Positions 35,031 through 47,900 of a stretch of 64,000 nt of DNA are shown here, in pieces. A program made the translations under genes and the position numbers. Location: positions 217,290-281,289 of the forward strand of contig WNNJ02003720.1 of NCBI GenBank assembly GCA_012934845.2, given 5' to 3'. This DNA is from Pomphorhynchus laevis (taxonomy: Eukaryota > Acanthocephala > Palaeacanthocephala > Echinorhynchida > Pomphorhynchidae). Position 1 is the first letter of the stretch, and the number at the start of each line of letters is the position of its first letter. The notes under the pieces are model-generated. The model had not been told where the DNA came from. It saw nothing but the letters and a program-made list of their open reading frames with translations, and made no database searches.

Positions 35031-35079
35031 CTAGTATCTTATTCTAATACATAGTATATTATTTATTATCCATCCATAA

Positions 35080-36470
35080 AAATTTGCCACTTAAGAGTTT
35101 AAATTTATTTATATTATTGTGTTGATTTATATATTTTACTATTTTCTGCTTGATGTTTTTTTTATAGTAACCTAGTTTAAAATATGTATCTATTAAATTA
35201 TTTAAATGATTTTGAAGAAAGCCAATATCATTACATATTGTTGCAATTCTTAAAATTTCATTATGAAATGTATTATATTATATGGTATGCATGAATGCTC
35301 ATGCAAAAATAGGTTTCTTGTAAATTTAAATATGTTGTCTTTACGATATAAATTAATAGTAGTTTTAGTTAATGTTAATTTAATGTTCATATCTAGATAT
35401 ACACCTTCTTTATCATTAATATTGGTTTTGTTAAGAATAAGGCTTCTGGATAAATGTGCTCACTAATTGAATAAAAATTATTAGAATTAAATACACATAT
35501 ATCATCAATGTATCGAAACATATATTTTATATATTTATATTGTTTAGATTTAGTTTTTACACAGTTATGAACAAATTCATATTCTATAAAGCTTAAAAAC
35601 AAGTCAGCTATAATTGGGCTACTATTACCACCCATTGGAACACCTTTTACTTGTCTAAATATAGATGTCCTACTTTTAAATAATTTTGATTTATCAAAAT
35701 ATTTAAGGATTCTATTAATTCAATTTTATCCATATATTTAAATTTATTTGATGGTTTAATTTTTGTTAGATAGGCGTTATAATTATTATAAAATATATAT
35801 GTATATCTTTTTCCGAATATAAGATTAATTAATTTTACTAACGCTTCTTTAATATCTACTAAATCTAGATTTGTATAAAGAGTACTAAAATCGTATGTAT
35901 TTATATTTTGAAAATTTATTCCTTTTGTCTGTTCTAAAATTCTTTTGTAGAATTAATACTGAAACAGTGTTTTATACCAGTATTAATTTCGATTACCTTG
36001 CAATATTTTTTAAAGTGTGCTTTAATTACTTTAAGTATTTTATTCATATAAACAGAAAGTGGTTTTAATGTACATTTAAACGCACTACATATGAATCTAG
36101 GTTTTATTGGATTTTTATGTAATTTTGGATTCCAATATAATATAGGTATAGTTTTATTATCTAATTCAACCTTTATACCCTTTTATCCATTATAGAACAG
36201 TGACTTGTAATAATTGTTTCTAAACTCAACTCACTACGTTCATATGCTGAATTTACATTTAAATCATTAGAATTAACCTCTTTCACTAGTATATCATAAT
36301 AAAGCTTTTTGCATATGAAGACAAAGTTATTACTAGCTTTATCGATAGTTGTTATTATATAGTTATCCTTTAATTTAGTAAGTTCTTTATACATATCTTT
36401 ATTAATTTTATCTTTCCTTTTATAATTGTTTGTTATTTTCATTTTATTTTAAATTTTATAAAATATATAA
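35080..36470 (-). pseudogene. Penelope-like element copy B, reverse transcriptase part
   Basis: Read from high to low coordinates: DNYIITTIDKASNNFVFICK (PLE D-K-A block), SLETIITSHC, then by frameshift the KPLS-type and DFSTLY-type blocks, GGNSSPIIADLFLSFIEYEF and MFRYIDDICVFNSNNF with the YIDD box at about 35,500-35,520, then IYPEALFL. The order equals copy A, to which it is very close. Several frameshifts and internal stops are present. No GIY-YIG domain is seen. Confidence 0.8.
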
Positions 36471-36785
36471 TCTTTCCAAATTGTTATCTTAGATATATTC
36501 GAGCATTCACTATTAATCAGCTTACTAAAGTAATCATTTAAGTTATTATATAACGAATTGTAAATTTTATTTTTGTCGTTGTTATTATTTAATCTATATT
36601 TATACCCTTTTGATAGCAGCTTTCTTAATTCACAATTTTCAATTAATTCTAGATTATGGGTACGTATATGTTCGATTTATTTTATCAAAAATAAGACTTT
36701 TACAATTGCATTCTGTTTCCATTATGTTTCTAATATTATCGTTACATATTGATTTTAATTCTTTATTATAATTACAAATTTTTCG

Positions 36786-37310
36786 TCATAATGGTGGTAG
36801 GAGTTTATACCTTATTTTAGGAATATATTTACTTAAATCTGACCCTATTATTTCTTTACTTTTAGAATTATTTAAAAGTCCGGCTATATTTATGTTATAT
36901 ATACATTTATTAATGAAGTTTATGGTTATCGTATATTTTTTATTGTTATTATTTACATTTATTGTACGATTATAGTATTTTGTATTACAATAACTGTCTA
37001 TTATACAACTTAGCCTATCATAGTAGTTAATTAATTTTTGATTTATTGAACATATGATATCTTTAGAAAAACTTCTTATATTTACATAAAGATCTTTTAG
37101 CTTATTATCTCTTAAAAGTTGTTTTAATATTTCTAATTGTTCATTTATATACATATCTTTAATATTTTTAACTCTATTTTTCCTATTCCTTTTATCACCA
37201 TGACTTCTTGGTTTGCGTTTAACCGGATTATTATAATATAGTTGTTTATTATGTATTATACTACTTTTGCCAATTCCTTGTACCACGTCATTCAATCCTA
37301 ATGGATACAT
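36786..37310 (-). pseudogene. Penelope-like element copy B, N-terminal domain
   Basis: A 174-codon - strand frame: MYPLGLNDVVQG, a basic segment VKRKPRSHGDKRNRKNRVK and a C-terminal IIGSDLSKYIPKIRY. It lies directly upstream of the RT part of the same element and is joined to it by a frameshift near 36,780. The basic N-terminal part may bind nucleic acid, but I recognise no domain. It is the only copy in the window that keeps this region. Confidence 0.6.
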
Positions 37311-37364
37311 GGAATTAAGCGTTTTAATCCAAAAATCTTCTTTTTCTAATAGTTTTTGATTTAT

Positions 37365-37670
37365 GCATTTGGCCTATATGCTATGTTGGGTCGAGGAATA
37401 GCGGTCGAAACCTGATTACATAGCAATTTATACTGATGACCTATTATCCTTATCATAAAATATCATCTTTTATTTATTAGTCAATTTATAAAAATTGAAT
37501 TTTATAATAAATTTCAATTTATTATTTTAACTTGATATGAGTTATAATGAAATGTTATATAAAAATTACTAATTATTTATATAATTATTTTCAAACAAGT
37601 TTAATGAATTTTTTTTCTTTTTCTTATAATTTTACAAAATAAAAAACAACAAAATATTTTATAAATTGAT
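37365..37670 (+). repeat. PLE terminal repeat (5' of copy B, opposite orientation)
   Basis: Carries GGCCTATATGCTATGTTGGG, GCGGTCGAAACC and ATACTGATGACC in + orientation, while copy B reads -. In this repeat GGCC opposes GGTC where others have GGCCCC/GGGGCC, so pairing is kept. PLE ends in inverted arrangement are known. Confidence 0.65.
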
Positions 37671-37690
37671 TGTTCACTCATATTGGATTA

Positions 37691-37872
37691 TTTATTAGTA
37701 GAGAGAGAGTGAAGTAAAATATTTATTTAATCGAATTTTCAATAGCATACCGCTATCATCATCAGGAGTAAATGTCAGAAAATATTTTTACAAATTGTAA
37801 AAATATTTTACAGTAGGCTATTGAAAATTCGAGATTAAATAAATATTTACTTCACTCTTTCCACTAATAAAT
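37691..37872. repeat. Fold-back element with a hammerhead-like motif
   Basis: Arms at about 37,691-37,746 (TTTATTAGTAGAGAGAGAGT to CAATAGC) and 37,817-37,872 are complementary over about 55 bp. On the - strand CTGATGA (37,765-37,759), T, ATAGC-hairpin-GCTAT and GAAA, then AATT-C, follow the same plan as the satellite motif. Confidence 0.75.
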
Positions 37873-37974
37873 CAACAAAATATTATTGAAAATGTATTTA
37901 AACTATTATGCGAAAAAAATTATGGATAATAAACAATATACTTTGTATCATAATAAGATACTAAACAAGCAAAT

Positions 37975-38300
37975 TTTATTAGTGGAAATAGTCATTAGCA
38001 TGAATTTGGCCCCGCTGTTGTGTTAGGTAGAGAAATAGGGGTTCAAACATGATTACATTGCAGTTCCTCCAGATGACCTTTAATTCTTATTCTGATACAA
38101 CGTCTGTTATTTATTGGTCAATTTATAAAAAATGATTTTTATTTTAAATTTTAATTTTAAATTTTAACTCGATATAAAATTTTGTATAAAAATTATTAAT
38201 TATTTAATTATTAATTATTTTATTATTTTAGTTATCATAATGTTTAATTTATAAATAATTTAATATACGTAGACTTAGTTATTTGATCTGATATTCTAAA
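37975..38300 (+). repeat. PLE terminal repeat, solo
   Basis: GGCCCCGCTGTTGTG, GTTCAAACATGATTACATTG and TCCAGATGACC, with a tail GTAGACTTAGTTATTTGATC near 38,270. More diverged than the copies at 7.5-8.5 kb. Confidence 0.65.
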
Positions 38301-38693
38301 TGACCTCGTTTCTGTCTCATTCAATAATGGATGGTTGATTGTCGCTGTCAAGTAACAAAATAAGTGACTAATTTATTTAAAAAAAAACTTTAATTTAAAG
38401 TGTCAGATAACGAAAGAAAATAGAAGAAAACCCAAAAGGTATAGTTTTCTAAAAATTATCAAAACTTTATAATTTATTGCAAATTGACGATGTGTAAAAA
38501 TGGATATGCGTGAAAGATTAGAAAGAAATTTAATAATTACTAGCAGTTTTAAAAAGGCAACGAAAGCATTGTACATTTATTTCTAAACAATTAGCACACA
38601 TAGTAATAGTTGTTTAAATGTTGCATGTTTATCATTAGCGATGGGTATTGATCACATTTGTTATAGATCTACATATTAAACATCACATCACGA

Positions 38694-38981
38694 TCAATCA
38701 CGTTTTTTAGATTTCTCTAAACGATAATCTCCCATTTCGGCTTTATCATCCATACTGCGTACTCTTTCTAATGTAAGTCGCTGTTCAGTATTCTCGTGAA
38801 TGAATGCTTTCCGCTTTGCTTTCACAACTGCGTTAGACCAGTCACCAAATATTATATTCGTAAACATTTTGTCTAGCGCTTGTATCGATTCAGTTAAATT
38901 ATAAATCGTCAAAATTTTTAAACATATCAAAACAACGAGTATCCCCACTGACATTATGTATTTATCAATTTGTAGGACTTG
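38694..38981 (-). CDS. TRIC terminal exon
   Basis: Acceptor TTCAACGCAAG, then QVLQIDKYIMSVGILVVL, ICLKILTIYNLTE, MFTNIIFGDWSNAVVKAKRK and a charged tail to the TGA at 38,694. The hydrophobic segment plus FGD/G-W-D-A-L-like block fits the last transmembrane helix and C-terminus of TRIC channels. It begins in phase 0, so the missing exon or exons should total 2 mod 3. Confidence 0.78.
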   Translation of the reverse strand, partial: QVLQIDKYIMSVGILVVLICLKILTIYNLTESIQALDKMFTNIIFGDWSNAVVKAKRKAFIHENTEQRLTLERVRSMDDKAEMGDYRLEKSKKRD

Positions 38982-41900
38982 CTTGCGTTGAAGGAAAAAT
39001 ATTGTCGAAATTATAAGGCAGAGCTTTGTCGTTCTTATAAATAAATGAAACAATTAATAGTAGGAATATAAGAAATATAGAATAAATAAAATATATGATG
39101 TTCAACAAATGAAAAATATACTTCTTACATAAATACATTATATAACTAATATTTGTATAGTGTACATATATGATGTACTTACATATAACATACATATACA
39201 ATGTACCGACATATAATGTACAAATGTATAATATAATGTATATATAATGTACATTATATATGTAAATATAATGTACATATATGATGTACATTATAAATGT
39301 AAATATAATGTATATATATTGTACATTATTATGTACAATATAATGTACTTATAATATGCATTATACGACTATATAATGTACTATATAATGTGAATACATA
39401 AATTGTACTTATATAAAATACTTATATGATGCATATAATGTTAAATAATATTTATATAATATAAACGAGTGTATATTAAAACATTCAAATTTCTAAAGAC
39501 AAACTTTAATGGATATTTTAAGAAGTAATTAAACAAACACAAATAGTGTGCAGTCAAACATTACCTATGTCATAGAAATAGTGATTATAAAAATTACATT
39601 ATATAAAAAGTTTATTCATTTACAAACAAAGCCATTGTTTAAAAAACGTATTGAGAGACAATAATCATTTTGGAAATTTATCGAAAATGTAATCTGGAAT
39701 TACAATGCATAAATCCAGCTCCGTCGTATTTTGAATAAAATGGAAGTAGCAAGCATTCGATAATAAGTGGTTCAGATTGGGCATGTGTTTGTAATAGTAA
39801 AATTGTAAATAATGTAAATCATTGCATACGTATATGCTTGAAAATTATCCTATAAATATTATCTTGGTAATTTTACCATTGCCGATGATTATATTAACTG
39901 GTTGTCAATTAATAATGAATAATCACCGTAATATGTCCATCACTATCTCCATGAATATAATCCTTTGTAATTTGTTTTGCCATAAGTAAGTAGGTAGTTA
40001 CCTTGAAATATTGCAGGTGTACTGATTAAGATTTATGATATTTCAACAATATTAAGTATCATGAGTACGAAATTACTAGCAGCAATCATCGACAACAATA
40101 ATTATTATTGATGTACATTGACTATAGTTTTTATATTGTAAATGTAATTGTGTAAGTTAAACCGCTTTTTGAGATTCATTAAACCGCTTTTCGGGAACAA
40201 CACTTAATATGAATGCAAATAGGGATGCCATTATTACAAATATGTGACAGATTACGAACATATTGAGGAAGTGTATCAAACCCACTGGGTGTATGTGACG
40301 TTACAGTCGAGTGCAGGAAACATATTCTTGTTTTACTAGTAACCGTCGTAGAACATCAAGATACGCAACCATTGTTTGGAATTCCATGGATTTTAGATAT
40401 GAACTTCAACATTCCGTCTGGTGTGTCATTTTGTCAAAGAAAGCTGAGTGCACTGTCAACAATTTAACAGACTGGGCACGAAAATCTTAAATTATCCAAT
40501 GTGTTGGGTAAATATGGCGACCTATTCAGTGATGGCATAGGCATCATTAAGCAGTTTCAAGTAAAGATCGTCGTTCAATATGACGTGAAACTTATTATAT
40601 GGCCATGTCGAAGAATTCCTTTGCCACAGAAGGAAAGATCAATCCAAGAAACCGAAAGGATGATTAAAGAAGGGACTTTGGTCGTAGGATAGACAGAAAA
40701 CGTAAGCTGGGCCACACCGCTGGTTGTGGCACGCAAAAAGACGGAGGTATTCGATTGTGTGTCGATTTTTGAGTCACAATAAATCCTTATATTAAGGAGG
40801 AAAGTTATGAAATGCCTACATTTGACAGTATCGCAAGTCAGATGATAAAAGGAAATATATATTAACGAATTGACTTAAAAAATGCCTGTCAACAAATGGA
40901 AGTGTGTGCCGAAAGCCAGGTTTTACTACCCGTATCTACACCGTTGGGGTACTTTAAATTTACAAAATTGCCATTCGGAATTGTATCAGCTCATGCTATT
41001 TTCCAAAAATATATAGATAATCTACTTTGAGGGATTAATGGAGTAGCTGCCTACTTAGATGACATACTCATCACGCGTAGAGATGAACAAGAACATCTCA
41101 GGAATTTAGAAAACGTTCTAAGTAGACTTTAACATGCTGAGGTTAAAGTCCAGGGTCCTAAATGTGTATTCTTAAAAGATCGAATAAATTCTCTGGGATA
41201 TATATTATGCAAAGGAGAAATTCAACCCTATACAAAACGACTTGATGCTATCAGAGAAATGCCTAGTCCAACATGTCGAAAACAACTACGAGCATTTCTG
41301 GATATGGTGAACTATGTGCAACGATTTATTTCACACTTACAAAGTATATGTTACCCGCTTTATCAATTGACAAGCCCAAAACAAAAATGGTATTGGAATT
41401 GAGACTTTAACAGGCATTTCCAGAATGTGAAGGACGCACTATAACAATAGATATCAACTGTACCATATGACTTGAATAAACCATTATTTGTTATGGCCGA
41501 TGCTAGTGAGTACGGTTTAGGGGCTCTACTGTCTCATAAAAACTTGTCATGAGAGTTACTACCAATTCAATTTGTATCACGACTACTCACAAAGGCAGAA
41601 CAGAATTACGCCACGATAGATAGGGATGCCTTAGCTGTGGTATACACCATTAAGCGATTTCACGAGTTCTTATCTGGACGGAAGTTCTATGTGATTACAA
41701 GCCGCTAATGCTCATATTTGGAGAAAAACGAGAAATATCCAAAATGACAAATGGTCAACTTGTACGATGGACCGTGTTACTTAGTCAATACAACTACAAG
41801 ATAAAGTATATTGAGGGTACACAAAACTATTATGCCGATATACTTTCAAGATTTCCCGTTTGCGATCCAGAATATTTAAGTGATGTACCAGACCAATATG

Positions 41901-44900
41901 TTTATCTCATTCGTACAAAGGCGTTAAACGAATCACATATTAATTTGGATTCACTACAAAAAGAAACACGAAATGATCATTTACTATCAAAAGTTCTTTG
42001 TTATATATGATATGGATGGCCATCCAATGAAATCAAGGAAATTGCCATTCAAAAATCGAAAATTTGAATTACATGCAGAAGATTCAATACTAATGTGGTT
42101 TGATAGGATTATAATCCCAAAGAGCTTAAGATTGGAGGTAATACAATGGCTACACTCAAATCACGCAGGTGATAGAGCTTCAAAAGAACTTTGTAAAGCT
42201 TACGTCCGGTGGCCCTGTATTGATGCTGAGGTCGAACTATCAGTTAAAAGATGTAATGAATTTCAAAGACATCGGATATCAAATATACTTGCACAACCAT
42301 TGTATATGTGGGACGTACCTACTGAACCTTGGCAAATATTACACATAAATATTGCAGGCTCTTGTAAAGGATCATACTGGTTAGTATTAGTTGATGCGGG
42401 CACCAAGTGGCCAGAAGTGTGGCGCTTATTAAAAACTACCAGTAATGCTATAATTGATTGTTTGTCAGAAATGTTTGTGCTCTTTGGAATCCCTAAAATG
42501 ATTGTAAGCGATAACGCACCCCAATTCCGTTCATATGAATTTGAACAGTATTGCACAAATAACAGCATTCAACATGTCAAAACGACATCTTACAACCCAT
42601 AGTGTAATGGATTAGCTGAACGCTTTATCCGCACCTTAAGGAAAGATGTTTAAGTTACGACGGACCATTAGACAAAAGAAGAATACACCAATTTTTGCCA
42701 AATACTTTAGCCGAAACTAGTTTTGTTCGAAAAACATCCAAAATCTTTGTTGTTTAAATAATTGGTTAAAAAGCTTTGCAATCCTATCTGTTGAAGACGT
42801 TATTAGTTACAAAACTCTCCAAAAACAACTAAAATGAGACAACGCACAAGTAGGGAAATTTTATTTTTTTCCCAAAACAAACAAGAATATGTCTCCCCGT
42901 ATGTTAAGACCGATAATGAGTAATAGCGGTACGGGCACAGAGTTGAACTCAAAATACCTGAATTCGATACTCACACCAGCATTGAAACATGTGAGATCGT
43001 AAATACCAAATACTGTATAGTTAATAAACAAATTATAAGATATAGATTCTGGAATCAGATAAGATACAATAATGGTAACGAAGAATTTAGAATCACATTA
43101 TAGTAGCATCCAAATTATAGATGGTTTATCAGAAGCATCAGATTATTTAAGTTGTAAATATGACGAATATATCGTAGACAGTTCAATTAAGTTGCTGTAG
43201 CAGTGCTTAATAACAATACTACTTGAAATTCGACAGTACAATATACAAGCAGATAATTGTATGTGTCATGGGCACATCAGTGGCTCAAGTGTTTGCGATA
43301 CTATGCGTGGTTGCGATTGAGGAGTTCTTTGAAAATAGAGAAGTCAGACAACTTCATTATGTTCACTACATAGATGACATATTCTTACTACTGGATAATT
43401 CAAATAAATCAATGGTGAATACTATAGATGAGTTACACAAACAGAGATCAATAAGTTCAAAATAGAAAGAGTATCTTCAAAGTTCATTTACTTTTCGTAT
43501 ATTGAAATATATAATGACCTCAATAATAATCTACAAACACGACAATATCGCAAACCGACGTGGAAACCGATAGAATCACAAGCGCCGAGCAATCATATCT
43601 CTAAAATATAACGTAATATTATTTATAATAAAGTACTAAGAGCCAAAAGATTTTTCTCCGTAGAAAATATTTTGATCAAGAATTAAATGGGATTAGAACT
43701 AACTTTGCTAAACGCGGATACAAACAACGGCAAATGCAAATTGCACTAAACAATACAAAATCGATTAATAGGAATAGTTATTTGACAGGTAAAGATAAGA
43801 ACAAATCGGATGCAGTAGCTGGCTAAGTTTTGAATCCCACCAAGTTCTTTACATATAGTGATGCGCGTTATGTAAACCGCATTACAATCTACACTTTGAG
43901 AATTCGAAGGCAGCGAAAACATAAAGATAACTTTAAAAGTCTTAGAGTGAGAGATAAAGTATTCATGTCTAAATTTACTCGATCATTGCTAGAACCACGA
44001 AATCAGAATTGCAGACCCTTCAATGACAAGGGATGTGCAGCATGAAAGATATAAAAGCTGCAGAATCGTTCAAGAACAGTAGGACGCAAGCGCTTTATGC
44101 TATTCAATTATGATGAATATTTCAAATTCACAATATATGATATTTCAAGTTAGTCTTCCTCGGCAATATAAGCGTGTGAATGAAAGAGTTTATTAAGGAA
44201 CTTTTGCCTGACGAAGACAGTTTGTCGAAAAGTTGTTCCAAAAGTATACATAATAAATATGTTCGTGTGTCTGTTTTCACTATATAATTTGCTATAAATT
44301 AGCTATTTTTAGTACGCTTTATACAAATCTAGATTTAGCAGATATTAAAGTAGTTTAGAAAAATTAATTAATCTTATATTCAGAAAAAGATATACATATA
44401 TATACTCTAATAACTATAACGCCTATCTAACAAAAGTTAAACCATCAAGTAAATATAAATATGGATAAAATTGAATTATTAGAATCCTTAAATATTTAAA
44501 TAAATCAAAATTATTTGAAGGTAGAGACATCTATATTTAGACAACTAAAAGGTGTTTCAATAAGAGGTAATCGTAGCCCAATTATAGCTGACTTATTTTT
44601 AAGATTTATAGAATATGAATTTGTTCATAACTGTTTAAAAAATCTAAATTACATAAAGGTAAGACATATATGTTTCGATATATTGATGATATATGTGTAT
44701 TTAACTCTAATAATCTTTATCCAATAAGCGAGCAAATTTATCCAGGTAGCCTAATTCTCAATAAAACCAATATTAATGATAAAGAAGGTGTATATCTAGA
44801 TATGAACATTAAATTAACATTAACAAAAACTACTATTAATTTATATCGTAAAGATGACATATTTAAATTTACAAGAAACATATTTTTGCATGAGCATTCA

Positions 44901-47900
44901 TGCATACCATATAATATAAAATATAATACATTAAATAATGAAATTTTAAGAATTGCAACAATTTGTAACTAAATTGGCTTTCTTCAGAGGTTACTATAAA
45001 AATATCATCAAACAAAAAATTTAAAATATATAAATCAACACAATAATATTAAAAATAAATTTAAAATTATTAGCGGAAAATTTTTATGGATATATACTAT
45101 ATATTATGTATAATCTGAAGAAGGCTAACTAAAAAGTCGAAACGTATTCAATTCGCTTGATTAGCCCACTTAAATTTTATCTAAATAAGTTTAGATTATT
45201 ATAAAGTTATGATTATTTAACTGATTACAATATTATTTTCCTGAGGAAGACCACTAGTTGGTGAAAAGCTTGAATAAAAAGAAATCAATGTGTTTCCGCT
45301 TTGACTTGAAATCCTAATATTTATATATACAAGTATCCCGGAACTGATTTGAATGAGTAACTTAAACTTTATATATAATGAAATTTTCAAAAGAAATTGA
45401 CAAATAGATCAAAATTATTATCGGCATGTTTCAACTCTCTGGGGAAAAATAAATAAAAAAATAAATTTATTTATTTATTTATAAATAAATTAAATAAATT
45501 TATTTTTCAAATAAATTCCTCACGTTAAAAAATTGTCGTGGTGATATTAAATACTTATAATTTATTTGACCTGAGGAAGACCCTCTAGAGGGTTGAACAT
45601 TGTCAAAAATATATTTCGGTCTGTTTGTTAGTTTATCTTGAAAATAAACTAACAAACATAATTATTAACAAACATATTATAATCGTATCCATGACGGATC
45701 CTGACCGGCAGCTTCAATCAACTTCATTATATTTATTTGTGTTTCTCTTAAATATCTTTGAATATCTTTGTGTTTCTCTTGTTAGGCTCAAAATCCTAGT
45801 ATATATAGTAAGTATTCTTTAAATTCAAATTATATGTTACTTTCAGTTAGGATCACGCTATGACCAAATTACATACGAAATATTATTATTTTGTATATAG
45901 AGACCAATATTTTGTATATATCTTTATAGAGATCAATAATAAAATTTCATATATATTTTCTGTTATGTGCTTATATTCTAGAAACATTGAAATATATCGG
46001 TACCTACAAAGAAGGCTGAACAAATTCATGATTGTTTGGAATCCAAATTCCACAGATAAATCGACATAGGAAGCTAAGCAGTTGACTGCCACTACCTAAA
46101 CTTATTCAAAAACAATGAATACTCAAAGTAAAACATTGCTTTCACAAATAAAATTTCAATTTGTCTATCAAATATTGAAATATTTTTGGCTAAACTTAAA
46201 CTTTTTAATTAAATTTCTTGGCAATGTTTGACCATCAGCCATGATAGTATTAAATTTAGTGCTAACTCTCGTATACACTAGCTTTAATTGATGTAATGAC
46301 ACCAAAGTTAGAATATGTTAAGGAAAGCAGGTCAGAGTCATAACAGGCAAGTTATCTTACAATGATAGATTTTGAATTATCAGCGGAAATGAACAGCTGT
46401 GAATATTTAAACTACACCCATTGAATACCTGAGAAGATTACGATCGACAAAGAACGATTCTTATCGAAATTATCCGTTGAATAAAAATTAATTTATTAAT
46501 AGACAGATAAACTGTTGTAATCAAGATCCTTGTAAACGTACAGTTACAAATAAAAGGTGAAAAGAACATTGTAATCCATTGCAGTAGTAAATACTGACTG
46601 CAGTAATCAAATAAAACATTACTTTCTGGTGTATAAAGTAATGTAAAGCCGAAGCTCTAGAACACTCATGTGAAGAGAATGGCTAAATATAAAAGCTGGA
46701 TATAAAAGCTGAATAAAAAATGGCTGTTATATGATATTCGAAGCAGGTATGTGCTAAGTTAGTAGAATATGCCATAATGCATTATAAACACGAATTCTAA
46801 CTGTTTTCAATAAATAGGATATAAGACAGGATTAACAAGGTAACTGAATAATGAAAATAATAACAGAAAACAAGGATATATACAATTTCAAAAGTTACCG
46901 CTACAAAGAATGAACATTTGTGAAGTTCATTACTTCTTCGAGTTATTCTGTTGCATCTTGGTTTTTAATGATGTATATGAACATAATATCAATCAGCCAA
47001 CTGTGATGATTATTGGTTTCCCACCTGGTTTAATAAGATTGATAATAATAGTTTAAGCTGAATATATTGCTCTGTTAATTTTTAATGCTGAAGGATAATG
47101 GCAAATGCTATATCGCATTACGATTATATTCTAAGCTGTTGGAATGAGAATAAAAGCTATTATAAACGTACCTATGCACATATCTCAAAGACACGTTACG
47201 CATTCGATCTAAATGGATAATAAGGTATTTCTTAAGTGTCAAAGTTTGATTAAACAGCGGTTCATTTTACTAACAATGGTATGAACTAGAATGCGATTAA
47301 GATACATATCTGATTAACAAATACGGCTGTGCAGTATATACGTAAACCGTCATGGTAAATGAGTTTAGCTACAAAGCGAAACTAACTATTGTTTGTCGAA
47401 ACTAACTATTCCTATCAACTATTGTTTACATTGTAATATCCGAATACTGATAGCAGACATAAGTTTTGCTTACGGCACAACTGTGTCAAGTCTTTAAGAT
47501 ACGATTGAAAGCAGGCTATCCGATATGAACCCTGAGCTTAACCGTTGCTCTTAAACCTTAAAGCATGAACTTGAAGTGGCAGGGCATGCACTAAAAATGA
47601 CTAGGTAACGTCACTCTCGTAAAACGAAACAGACTCATTCATCTGGAAAAAATGCCTCAGAAAGACCATATTGCAAGTGTAAACACTAGCTTTCCACTAT
47701 TGACTTGGAGTATATAAATATGGCTATGTTTAATAACTGCAAATTGATCCACTTTGAATAGTATGAGAAGTAACCTAGCTCCGTGGCTAATTTTCCAACC
47801 AGCAGCTGGTATAGTGCTTTATGTCACGAAAACGTTATGTTAGAATCATCTTAAATTCAGATATAATACAAGCTTGATGTATTTCTGTTATTGATCTTTT

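Noticed and set aside
38965-39291. - strand Tyr/Ile-rich frame as a gene
   Set aside because: It arises from the ATATAATGTAC satellite; only its low-coordinate end overlaps the true TRIC exon.
40260-42660. Endogenous retrovirus
   Set aside because: Gypsy-type pol only; no env-like frame follows and the pol is broken.
45860-46069. + strand frame with a WNPNS stretch as the missing TRIC exon
   Set aside because: It is on the wrong strand for TRIC and the similarity is limited to a few residues.
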